Of a stretch of 15,902 nucleotides of DNA, positions 1-6,634 are shown in pieces. The notes below the pieces were generated by a model. It ran no database searches and was not told the origin of the DNA. It saw only the letters and a list, made by a program, of their open reading frames with translations. Made by a program: the position numbers and the translations under genes. How positions within the stretch are numbered: position 1 is the first letter of the stretch; every line of letters begins with the position of its first letter. Source of the DNA: a bacterium BMS3Bbin02 (GTDB lineage Bacteria > Actinomycetota > Acidimicrobiia > Spongiisociales > UBA5794); the NCBI GenBank assembly GCA_002898115.1, contig BDTL01000236.1, positions 1 to 15,902 of the forward strand. Reading direction: 5' to 3'.

Positions 1-155
1 GACCGGGCGCACCGGGCGAAGACTGGTTGGTGCGCTCCGACGGAACCCGCGAACGCCTGGACGGTAAGTCGACCTTTGATGTCGAACCCGGTGACAAACT
101 CTACGTTCTCACCCCCGGCGGCGGCGGCTGGGGCACCCCGGAGACCGGCATATGA
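1..155 (+). CDS. hyuB: Hydantoinase B / N-methylhydantoinase B family, C-terminal end (partial)
   Basis: Only the last 50 codons are present; the gene enters from the left edge in the frame starting at base 3 and stops at TGA 153-155. The translation ends with a TPGGGGWGTP stretch just before the C-terminus. This glycine-rich tail is characteristic of the HyuB subunit of ATP-dependent hydantoinases/oxoprolinases and acetophenone-carboxylase-like enzymes, which hydrolyse or carboxylate cyclic amides and ketones together with a HyuA subunit. The preceding segment (residues like DGTRERLDGK, then FDVEPGDKLYVL) fits the beta-rich end of that family. The stop overlaps the next gene's start in an ATGA arrangement, so the two are probably cotranscribed and translationally coupled. 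The exact substrate cannot be judged from this fragment. Confidence 0.72.
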   Translation, partial: PGAPGEDWLVRSDGTRERLDGKSTFDVEPGDKLYVLTPGGGGWGTPETGI

Positions 156-856
156 GTGAGTGGACGACACAGGGGCTGCCGTCAGATGTCCAGAACTATC
201 TGAGCGAACTCACCGAACGGGTCATCTCTGTGTTCGGCGATCGGACGGTTGGTGTGTGGCTGATCGGCTCGGCTGCGTATGGGGGGTATACGGAGAACAG
301 CGACCTTGATGTGCAGACGGCTGTTGAGGGGCCGACTGATTCGGAAGTTACGGCACTGGTCGAGATGATCAACCACGAGGCACTCCCGTGTCCGGCAGCC
401 GGGCTTGAGTTTGTCCTCTACGACCGGGATGTTCTTGTGGATCCGGTGGCGCCGTTGCAGTGGTCGTTGAATCTCAACGGGGGTCCGCAGCGCAGTGCAT
501 CGGTGAGTACGGACTACACGAGTGAGGCGTGGTTCTGGTTTGTCCTCGATCTTGCGGTCGTGAGAGAGCAGTCAATGACCCTGCACGGACAGGACCTTGT
601 CGACGTCGTCGGGCCGTTCAGTCGGGAGGTGCAGGTTGCGGCCATTGCGGACTCGGTCCGTTGGCATGCAGAGCATGTGCCGACCGGTCCCAGCCGCAGC
701 GCAAACGCCGCGCGGGGCCTGCGGTTCATCGAGACGGGGACGTGGGGGTCCAAACCCGACGGAGTGGCCTGGTTGGCCGCCACTGGCCGCACCCCGGAGC
801 AGGCCATTGATCTTGTCGAAGGACTGTCCGGTCTCAATCCAGACGGTGGTCCGTAG
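152..856 (+). CDS. ANT(3'')/AadA-like nucleotidyltransferase
   Basis: The 234-aa protein has the nucleotidyltransferase signature G39-S40 followed by S50-D51-L-D53, the two metal-binding aspartates of the Pol-beta superfamily. E86 in a LEFVLY strand sits where AadA enzymes carry their catalytic base. The C-terminal half carries the helical domain pattern of aminoglycoside adenylyltransferases: WFWFVLDLA around 127-135, LHGQDL around 144-149, and later an NAAR...WGSKPDGVAWL block. Length is slightly under that of the 260-aa AadA family. Such proteins transfer AMP from ATP to streptomycin/spectinomycin-type substrates, but chromosomal actinobacterial homologues often have unknown natural substrates, so resistance should not be assumed. 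The start overlaps the hydantoinase stop (ATGA). Confidence 0.75.
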   Translation: MSEWTTQGLPSDVQNYLSELTERVISVFGDRTVGVWLIGSAAYGGYTENSDLDVQTAVEGPTDSEVTALVEMINHEALPCPAAGLEFVLYDRDVLVDPVAPLQWSLNLNGGPQRSASVSTDYTSEAWFWFVLDLAVVREQSMTLHGQDLVDVVGPFSREVQVAAIADSVRWHAEHVPTGPSRSANAARGLRFIETGTWGSKPDGVAWLAATGRTPEQAIDLVEGLSGLNPDGGP

Positions 857-881
857 GTCCCGCCGAGAGCGCGGTCCCGTG

Positions 882-887
882 TACGCT
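882..887 (+). promoter_or_regulatory. Candidate -10 box of a leaderless promoter (TACGCT)
   Basis: TACGCT fits TANNNT and ends exactly 6 nt before ATG 894, the geometry expected if transcription starts at the A of the start codon. No convincing -35 or Shine-Dalgarno sequence is visible. The same 6-nt spacing occurs before 5822 and 6635. Confidence 0.4.
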
Positions 888-893
888 CCCAAC

Positions 894-1520
894 ATGGGAC
901 GTTCAGGATTCGTGCAACACAGGGTGCGGCTTGCCCTGGTGATCGGTCTCAGCGCTGGTCTTTTCGCGGGATGCTCGACCGCCACGTCGACCACTACCGA
1001 AACCGAACCCGAGCCGCAGGTGGCCGTTGCATCCGCTGAACCAACGGGCCGTCCCCGGCAGATGTTCGCGTCGTTGGCCGATCTGGTGCGGGGAAGTGAT
1101 GCCATCGTTGTCGGAACAATCGTGAGTGTGAGACCGGGCAGGGCGGCCGGGGACGTACGCGACGGCGCCGAGGGTCAGGTGCAGTTCTTCGACGTCGTAG
1201 TCCAGATCGACGAACGCCTCGTCGGACCGCGCGACAGCGGTGAGATCACCATCGAGGTTTTGTTCCTGGCAGGGATTCGGGGGAGCCTGTTTTCGATTGA
1301 ATCGTCATGGTGGCGACCCGAGGCCAGCTCGGTGTTCTTTCTCAACCTCGACGCCGGTATCCCCGGACGAGAGGCAACGTTGGTGAACTCGCAGGGCCTG
1401 TACTTCTTGCCGGACGGAATCGATGGTACGACTGCTGTTACCGGACCGGATTCGATACGGGAAGCAGTCGGTCTGACCGTGAGAGAGTTCGGCGCACTGA
1501 TCGCAGACGTCAACGAGTGA
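894..1520 (+). CDS. Putative small lipoprotein, function unknown
   Basis: The 208-aa product begins with a charged n-region (R3, R10, R12), a hydrophobic core LALVIGLSAGLF and then A25-G26-C27, a lipobox whose -3 position is Phe rather than the usual Leu. A low-complexity Thr/Glu/Pro linker follows (about 28-50), typical of the tether of an exported lipoprotein. The rest (about 60-200) is predicted beta-rich, with SDAIVVGTIVSVRPGR near its beginning. That pattern is seen in short uncharacterised secreted proteins annotated only as hypothetical. The reading frame is open further upstream, but ATG 894 is chosen because it gives the signal peptide and lies 6 nt after a TACGCT -10 box. No catalytic motif was found. 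Confidence 0.62.
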   Translation: MGRSGFVQHRVRLALVIGLSAGLFAGCSTATSTTTETEPEPQVAVASAEPTGRPRQMFASLADLVRGSDAIVVGTIVSVRPGRAAGDVRDGAEGQVQFFDVVVQIDERLVGPRDSGEITIEVLFLAGIRGSLFSIESSWWRPEASSVFFLNLDAGIPGREATLVNSQGLYFLPDGIDGTTAVTGPDSIREAVGLTVREFGALIADVNE

Positions 1521-1549
1521 CTCGCATCCAGCCCCGGTCGACCTCTCTC

Positions 1550-1599
1550 CGTTCTGGCGTCCATTTGGGCGATATACCGCCCAAATGGACGCCAGAACG
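1550..1599. terminator. Perfect 22-bp inverted repeat, likely bidirectional terminator
   Basis: Arms 1550-1571 and 1578-1599 are exactly complementary with a 6-nt loop (ATATAC). The structure lies between two convergent genes (lipoprotein stop at 1520, acetyltransferase stop at 1617). Secondary complementarity flanks it: CTCTCT 1543-1548 with AGAGAG 1604-1609, and CCCCG 1532-1536 with CGGGG 1610-1614. There is no T-run on either side, so it would act as a stem-only terminator or transcript-end stabiliser. It could alternatively be a dispersed palindromic repeat. Confidence 0.6.
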
Positions 1600-1616
1600 A
1601 GGAAGAGAGCGGGGTG

Positions 1617-2486
1617 TTAGAGGGTGAGACCGTAGACGACCATGTCGGCGAGCTCTAGGCCGATGCCTTCGAACGCCGATCGGACCCACGGCAGGTCGGG
1701 AGCCATGATCTTGATGTCGGTCGCTTTCTCATCCACTGCGATGTCGAGCAGGCTGCGAATGAAGTCCGGCGCATCCTCGGGACGAGTATCGAACCAGGCG
1801 ACCTCAAGGGTCGTTTCGTCGAGCGCGGCGATCGCCCAACCGGTGCGCCCCACCCACAACGCCTCCTGCCTGGCCGCCGCGACGAGGTCATCCTCGGTCA
1901 ACCTGCGCCACTTCCAGTCAACCGTGAACATGGCCCGGGCGGGCCGATAGAGCTCGCCCGATGACCAGCTCATCATTGCGGGTTGTACATCGCTAGTTCT
2001 CCCACGGGAGAGGGACTCGAGCTCCCTGACCCGCGCACCACCGTTCCCTGAGGGTGACGGCGTGAGTTTCGCCACTGATCCGAAACCCTCTATCCATTCC
2101 GATATCGGGCGATAGCCGTCGCGCAGGACCTGGCCGTGTGCGGCTTCGTTCCAACTTTCGATACAGAGCCGCAGCACGTACCCACCCCGGTCGCGTGCCC
2201 AGGATCTCTGCTCTTGCGCGAGCGCACCGGCTACACCGATTCGCCGCCAGTCCGGATGCACACGATTTCCCTGGAGCCACGCTTCAGTGTCGGACATCAT
2301 GACACAGACACTGGTACCGATAGGGCGATCCTCGGAGTCGGCAGCTACCAGGAGATTGATCCCCGGAGAGGCGAGCCACTCCGGCCACTTGTCGTGGACA
2401 TAGTCACCCCACTTGAAGGTGTTCGTCGTGAACTCCTCGATGTGTTCGTGATCGTCTGCCCGCCCGTCGCGGATCGTGTATTCCAT
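1617..2486 (-). CDS. GNAT-family N-acetyltransferase (two GNAT-like halves)
   Basis: The 289-aa product starts at the codon for MEYTIRDGRADD, the usual beginning of a GNAT fold; a longer frame to 2555 is open, but its extra 23 residues are not typical. The acetyl-CoA-binding segment is GNRVHPDWRRIGVAGAL (about residues 72-88), which contains the R-R-x-G-x-A variant of the Q/RxxGxG/A pyrophosphate loop. A following RDRGGYVLRLCIE / WNEAAHGQVLRDGY pattern is typical of GNAT beta5 and alpha4. The second half (about 160-289) looks like a degenerate GNAT copy without the signature loop, as in tandem GNAT proteins. A TAGAAT box ends 7 nt before the start. The substrate is unknown. Confidence 0.75.
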   Translation of the reverse strand: MEYTIRDGRADDHEHIEEFTTNTFKWGDYVHDKWPEWLASPGINLLVAADSEDRPIGTSVCVMMSDTEAWLQGNRVHPDWRRIGVAGALAQEQRSWARDRGGYVLRLCIESWNEAAHGQVLRDGYRPISEWIEGFGSVAKLTPSPSGNGGARVRELESLSRGRTSDVQPAMMSWSSGELYRPARAMFTVDWKWRRLTEDDLVAAARQEALWVGRTGWAIAALDETTLEVAWFDTRPEDAPDFIRSLLDIAVDEKATDIKIMAPDLPWVRSAFEGIGLELADMVVYGLTL

Positions 2487-2493
2487 GCGCGGA

Positions 2494-2499
2494 ATTCTA
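2494..2499 (-). promoter_or_regulatory. Candidate -10 box of a leaderless promoter (TAGAAT)
   Basis: Read on the minus strand, TAGAAT ends 7 nt before the ATG of the acetyltransferase at 2486, leaving no room for a ribosome binding site. The hexamer is identical to the one before 6635. Confidence 0.42.
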
Positions 2500-2564
2500 C
2501 GACACTCCCGTTCTCGTGACGTTGGACAGGAATAATCCGGCCGCACCGTCACCAAAACGAGTGG

Positions 2565-4589
2565 TTAGTACCGCGCCAGCTCCTGTGCCGCTTCGACGAT
2601 GCCGACCGTGGAGATCATGGTCATCGCCTCACCGACCTCCGAATACGGGAAGGATGGGATCTCGAATCCGGCGTGACGACGCACCGGGGCGTCGAGCCAG
2701 TCGAAGGCCTTGTCGTTGATCTGCGCAACGATTTCGGCGCCGTACCCCATGAACTTGTTGTCCTCGTGCACAACGAGCACCTTGCCGTTGAGTTTTACCG
2801 CTGCCTCTATCGACGGCCAGTCGAGTGGACGGAGCGACCGCAGGTCAAGCACACCGGCCGAAATCCCCTGTTGTGCCAGGACCTCGGCCGCCTCCATTGC
2901 GTAGTGGGCCATGGTTCCGTATGCGATGATCGTGAGGTCATCGCCCTGACGCCGCAGCGCCGCTTTGCCGATCGGCACCTTGTGCTCACCCACCGGGTAC
3001 GGTCCCTTGGCGAGACGGTACAGCTTCTTCGGTTCAAGAATCATGACCGGATCGGGGTCCTCAATCGCGGACCACAGCAGTCCCTTCGCATCGGCGGGGG
3101 TCGATGGGACGACAACTTTCAGTCCGGGGATGTGGGTATAGAACGCCTCGATTGATTGGCTGTGATAGAGCGCGCCACGGATACCGCCACCATATGGAAC
3201 CCGGATGACGAGAGGGCACGTCCACCGCCCCGCGGACCGGTAGGAAATCCGCGCAGCTTCCGACAGGATCTGATCGAATGCTGGATGGATAAAGTCGGCG
3301 AACTGGATCTCGGCGATCGGCTTCGACCCCGTTGCAGCCATGCCAATACCCATGCCAATGATCAGCGACTCTGCCAGCGGGGCGTTGAATGCCCGTTCGG
3401 CGCCGAACGCCGTGGTGAGACCCTTGGTGGTCTTGAAGACACCGCCCTTTGGATCGGCAATGTCTTGACCAAACGTCAGCACATCTTGATGGGCGGCGAA
3501 GATCTCGTGCAGTGCACGATTGATGCCGGTAATGAGGTTGATGGTTTCACCCTCGATCGGCGCCTCAAGGCTTGCGGGTACCGTCGGTTCGATCGGCTTC
3601 GCATACACATGTGAGAACGGATCGCTGAGTTCGGGCGCCTCGTCGGCGTCCGCAAGGCCTCGAGCGACCATTTCCGCCACCTCGTCGTGGATCGCCTGCT
3701 CGGTACGCTCATCGAGAAGCCGGGTTTCGATTAGGTATTGCTCGAGCCGCGTGATCGGGTCGCGTCGCCGCCACGACGCGACCTCTTCGCGATCCCGATA
3801 GAGCTTGTCGTCGTCGTCCGATGTGTGGGCGTAATAACGATACGTGTTGGCCTCTATCAGAGTCGGACCCTCACCACGGCGAGCCCTATCGACGGCCTCC
3901 TGCATGGCACCGTACACCGCAAAGATGTCGTTCCCATCAATGTTGAGTCCGGGCATGTTGTATCCCTGAGCGCGGTCGGAGATAACGCCGGCGATTTCCT
4001 CGGCCGATGGTGTTGAGATCGCATACAGGTTGTTCTCGATAAGGAAGATGACCGGCAACTTCTTGATAGATGCGAAGTTCATAGCCTCGTGCCAGTCGCC
4101 TTCGGATGTGGCGCCATCTCCTGAGGCGACCATGACGACTCCATCACTACCCGACTGCTGGAGGGTATAGGCAATGCCGCACGCATGCGGGAATTGCGTC
4201 GCGATCACCGATCCGTGGGTAAAGATGTTGAGATCCGGTTCCGAGAAGTGGCCCGGCATCTGCCGACCGCCGGATGCGGGATCAGTTCCCTTGGCGAAGA
4301 GACTGAGGAAGATGTCGGTTGGGGACACACCGGCTGCGATGACGAACGCCATGTCGCGGTAGTACGGGAGCGACCAATCTTTTGAAGTATCAAGAGCGAA
4401 CGCGGCGCCGACCTGGGTCCCCTCATGGCCCGATGCGGAGACCACAAACGGAACCCGTCCCTGTCGATTCAGGGCCCACATACGGTCATCAATCTTGCGC
4501 GCCAGCACCATTTTTCGGTACATGTCAATCGCTTGTTCGTCGGTGAGACCGAGTGCGGTGTGCTCTTGGATGTTGTCGAGGTCCAACAT
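2565..4589 (-). CDS. Fused alpha-beta 2-oxoacid (branched-chain type) dehydrogenase E1
   Basis: The 674-aa protein joins both E1 subunits. Residues about 1-325 are the alpha half, with the thiamine diphosphate motif G157-D-G159 ending at N186-N187 and an AHTSDDDDKLYR loop (about 254-265) like the flexible loop of branched-chain E1 alpha. Residues about 348-674 are the beta half, with FGQDIADPKGGVF, NAPLAESLIIGMGIGMA, QFADFIHPAFDQ and the RVPYGGGIRGALYHSQS region. A short proline-rich linker (about 331-345) connects them. It would decarboxylate 2-oxoisovalerate-type acids and pass the acyl group to a lipoyl E2, which is not in the window. AAAGGAG lies 5 nt before the ATG. The amino acid dehydrogenase gene ends 32 nt upstream, consistent with one operon. 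Acetoin or pyruvate as substrate is less likely but possible. Confidence 0.87.
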   Translation of the reverse strand: MLDLDNIQEHTALGLTDEQAIDMYRKMVLARKIDDRMWALNRQGRVPFVVSASGHEGTQVGAAFALDTSKDWSLPYYRDMAFVIAAGVSPTDIFLSLFAKGTDPASGGRQMPGHFSEPDLNIFTHGSVIATQFPHACGIAYTLQQSGSDGVVMVASGDGATSEGDWHEAMNFASIKKLPVIFLIENNLYAISTPSAEEIAGVISDRAQGYNMPGLNIDGNDIFAVYGAMQEAVDRARRGEGPTLIEANTYRYYAHTSDDDDKLYRDREEVASWRRRDPITRLEQYLIETRLLDERTEQAIHDEVAEMVARGLADADEAPELSDPFSHVYAKPIEPTVPASLEAPIEGETINLITGINRALHEIFAAHQDVLTFGQDIADPKGGVFKTTKGLTTAFGAERAFNAPLAESLIIGMGIGMAATGSKPIAEIQFADFIHPAFDQILSEAARISYRSAGRWTCPLVIRVPYGGGIRGALYHSQSIEAFYTHIPGLKVVVPSTPADAKGLLWSAIEDPDPVMILEPKKLYRLAKGPYPVGEHKVPIGKAALRRQGDDLTIIAYGTMAHYAMEAAEVLAQQGISAGVLDLRSLRPLDWPSIEAAVKLNGKVLVVHEDNKFMGYGAEIVAQINDKAFDWLDAPVRRHAGFEIPSFPYSEVGEAMTMISTVGIVEAAQELARY

Positions 4590-4621
4590 GGTGCTCCTTT
4601 CGGGTGGTGAAACCGGGCGAG

Positions 4622-5707
4622 TCAGGCGCTACGAACCTCCTGGTGCCGAATGGGAGATTGCTGCTGCTTGGCAGTGGTGAGGCGTTCTTCGGCGAGGGCG
4701 TTCGCCGCTGCACTCGGTCCGATGTTGCGTTCCTTGGCGGTAGCGAACACGTTTGTCAGGGTGTCGTAGATGCGCTCAACCGCGAGTATTGCCCGGTCCT
4801 CGGAATACCCCGGGGTCTCCTCGGCGATGTTGATGATCCCGCCGGCGTTCACGACGAAATCCGGTGCGTAGAGGATGTTGCGGTCGATCAGTCGTTGGGC
4901 GTCGTCTGAGGTGGCGAGTTGGTTGTTTGCGGACCCGACGATCAGCTCGCAACGTAGCCGGGGGATGGTTGTTTCGCTCAGGCTTGCCCCCATTGCACAC
5001 GGTGTAAAGATGTCGGCTTCCAGGTCGTAGATTTCGTCCGGAGCGACAGCGGTTGAGCCGCAGTCTTCGACCATTGCCTGGATGGCCTTCTGATTGACAT
5101 CAGTGACAATCGTCTTCGATCCGGCGGTAGCGAGTCGTCGAACGACATCTCCGCCGACCTTGCCGACGCCCTGGACGGCGACTGTCTTACCCGCCAGGTC
5201 ATCGGTGCCCCAGGCCTCCATTGCTGTCGCGCGCATCGCCGCGAGAACACCACGGGCTGTTGCCGGAGAAGGATCTCCAGAACCTCCATGGGACGTGGGT
5301 AGCCCGGTTACATGTCTTGTCTCCCGGCGAATCGTGATCATGTCGTCAGTTGTCGTGCCGACATCCTCGGCCGTGATATATCGCCCGCCGAGCGACTCGA
5401 TGACTCGACCGTATGCGCGCAGGAGGGACTCGCTCTTGATCTGGGAAGGGTCGCCGATGATGACACCCTTGCCGCCGCCAAGACTCAGACCGGCAACAGC
5501 AGCCTTGTAGGTCATACCCTTCGAGAGCCGGATCGCGTCAACGAGCGCGTCGTCTTCATTTGCATACGAATAAAAGCGGGTCCCGCCGAGGGCGGGACCG
5601 AGGATGGTTGAGTGGATTGCAATAATCGTTCGCAGCCCGGATACAGGATCTTGCCCGAAGAGTATCTCTTCGTGCTCATCGGAACCGATCGTTTCGAACA
5701 CTCCCAA
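4622..5707 (-). CDS. Leucine/valine dehydrogenase (Glu/Leu/Phe/Val dehydrogenase family)
   Basis: The 361-aa protein matches the size of NAD-dependent leucine and valine dehydrogenases. K68 (in SKGMTYKAA) and K80 (in LGGGKGVI) fall at the substrate-binding and catalytic lysine positions of this family, and AEDVG (113-117) supplies the conserved acidic residue. The C-terminal Rossmann domain begins VAVQGVGKVGGDV (G180-x-G182-xx-G185), followed by an Asp at the end of beta2 (TDVN), which favours NAD. PCAMGASLSE and GSANNQLA are typical late motifs. It oxidatively deaminates branched-chain amino acids to 2-oxoacids, the substrate of the E1 encoded just downstream. The start appears to be TTG, with an AAGGGAG ribosome site 6 nt before it; GTG 5701 is an in-frame alternative. 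Confidence 0.88.
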   Translation of the reverse strand: MGVFETIGSDEHEEILFGQDPVSGLRTIIAIHSTILGPALGGTRFYSYANEDDALVDAIRLSKGMTYKAAVAGLSLGGGKGVIIGDPSQIKSESLLRAYGRVIESLGGRYITAEDVGTTTDDMITIRRETRHVTGLPTSHGGSGDPSPATARGVLAAMRATAMEAWGTDDLAGKTVAVQGVGKVGGDVVRRLATAGSKTIVTDVNQKAIQAMVEDCGSTAVAPDEIYDLEADIFTPCAMGASLSETTIPRLRCELIVGSANNQLATSDDAQRLIDRNILYAPDFVVNAGGIINIAEETPGYSEDRAILAVERIYDTLTNVFATAKERNIGPSAAANALAEERLTTAKQQQSPIRHQEVRSA

Positions 5708-5727
5708 CCTCGTCTCCCTTCGGACAC

Positions 5728-5740
5728 GGTGCGACGCACC
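5728..5740. promoter_or_regulatory. Palindromic operator candidate GGTGCG-A-CGCACC
   Basis: This 13-bp sequence is a perfect 6+1+6 inverted repeat in the divergent region, 20 nt upstream of the amino acid dehydrogenase start. A TATTAT sequence on the minus strand (5765-5770) could be the -10 of that operon, which would place the palindrome in the 5' leader. No regulator is assigned. Confidence 0.3.
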
Positions 5741-5809
5741 AATTGTGAGATTGTGGACCCCCTAATAATAGTGATTCCGCGGACTTGTCTGCTCGCTCCC
5801 CGACGGAGG

Positions 5810-5815
5810 TACCAT
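5810..5815 (+). promoter_or_regulatory. Candidate -10 box of a leaderless promoter (TACCAT)
   Basis: TACCAT ends 6 nt before ATG 5822. A TTGTCT at 5785-5790 could be a -35 with a long 19-bp spacer. It supports the 5822 start against the longer open frame from 5612. Confidence 0.42.
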
Positions 5816-5821
5816 TGTCCG

Positions 5822-6577
5822 ATGATCGCTGCTGCCTATCTCCGTGTTTACGTTCGAAACGATCGCCTGCCAAGTCGTGAGTGGGCTGTTACTTCCGTCG
5901 CAGACAACGTCCCGGTAGTAACGGACCATTTCCTTTGGACCGAATCGACCTCGAACGATGTGCTTACCGTGGAGTGGGAGGGAGACACCTACTTGTGTCC
6001 GCGTTTCGCGCGGCTTCGCATGCTGGAGGGCGCGGTGGCGTTCGACAAGACGTATCCGGGTGGGCGCTTGATCCCTGAGCTCGCGGTGGAGAACGTGAAG
6101 GATGAACTGACCTCGATCAGAGCCACTATTCCCGGAGCGAAGTCTCATATTCTCACGTCACCGTGGTTCGTCCCGCTGCGGTGGTTCGCGGGGTTCTCCC
6201 CGGACGACCGGAGCATCTATCAAACCAACGGCGCCATGAGTGTTCGATATCGAGCACCAATGGCATCTGTGATCCGGCGCGTTGATCGAGCGGTGCGGGC
6301 TCTCGATGGCGCACGGTTCGGCCCGGGGGCGCTGGTGCCGCTGCGTGACCTGGCGCGTTGGTTGGGAGGTTTCACCGAAGACGCCGTGGTCGAACTCGAC
6401 TACGCCCGGGTAGCTGAGCTGTTTTCTGATACGGACCTTGCGCTCGATGACTCCTCGGCGCTCATTACACAGAGCATCGCGGCCCTCGAAAGCGGCGATT
6501 TCGAAACGGCTGGACTTCGTTATCGAGAGGTCGCGACACGCTGGGCTCCCGGACAAGCCAGGGCCTTCGTCAACTGA
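5822..6577 (+). CDS. Protein of unknown function upstream of the radical SAM selenoprotein
   Basis: I do not recognise this 251-aa protein. It starts MIAAAYLRVYVRND; the frame is open back to 5612 but that would run through the divergent promoter region. No signal peptide, transmembrane segment or cysteine motif is present. The N-terminal 80 residues look beta-rich (TVEWEGDTYLCPRFARLR), followed by an Arg-rich middle. The C-terminal stretch SSALITQSIAALESGDFETA plus the next dozen residues resembles a single TPR-like helical hairpin. It ends 57 bp before the radical SAM gene on the same strand, and both have the same TANNNT-N6-ATG start architecture. They may be coexpressed, but the second -10 box suggests separate initiation. 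Confidence 0.68.
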   Translation: MIAAAYLRVYVRNDRLPSREWAVTSVADNVPVVTDHFLWTESTSNDVLTVEWEGDTYLCPRFARLRMLEGAVAFDKTYPGGRLIPELAVENVKDELTSIRATIPGAKSHILTSPWFVPLRWFAGFSPDDRSIYQTNGAMSVRYRAPMASVIRRVDRAVRALDGARFGPGALVPLRDLARWLGGFTEDAVVELDYARVAELFSDTDLALDDSSALITQSIAALESGDFETAGLRYREVATRWAPGQARAFVN

Positions 6578-6622
6578 TCATCGGCCCGTCGGAGTCTCGA
6601 TTCCTCGGGTCAGGTCCCGGGA

Positions 6623-6628
6623 TAGAAT
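6623..6628 (+). promoter_or_regulatory. Candidate -10 box of a leaderless promoter (TAGAAT)
   Basis: TAGAAT ends 6 nt before ATG 6635. No Shine-Dalgarno sequence is present, so a leaderless transcript starting at or next to the ATG is the simplest reading. Confidence 0.45.
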
Positions 6629-6634
6629 TCCTGC

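Noticed and set aside
597..893. Upstream extension of the lipoprotein frame by 99 codons
   Set aside because: It overlaps the nucleotidyltransferase in another frame and would bury the signal peptide. ATG 894 with the adjacent -10 box is better.
6575..6624. Possible read-through of the TGA ending the 5822 gene, as in the downstream selenoprotein
   Set aside because: The residues after the stop form no known Sec motif, and I saw no convincing SECIS-like hairpin. The TGA is probably a true stop.
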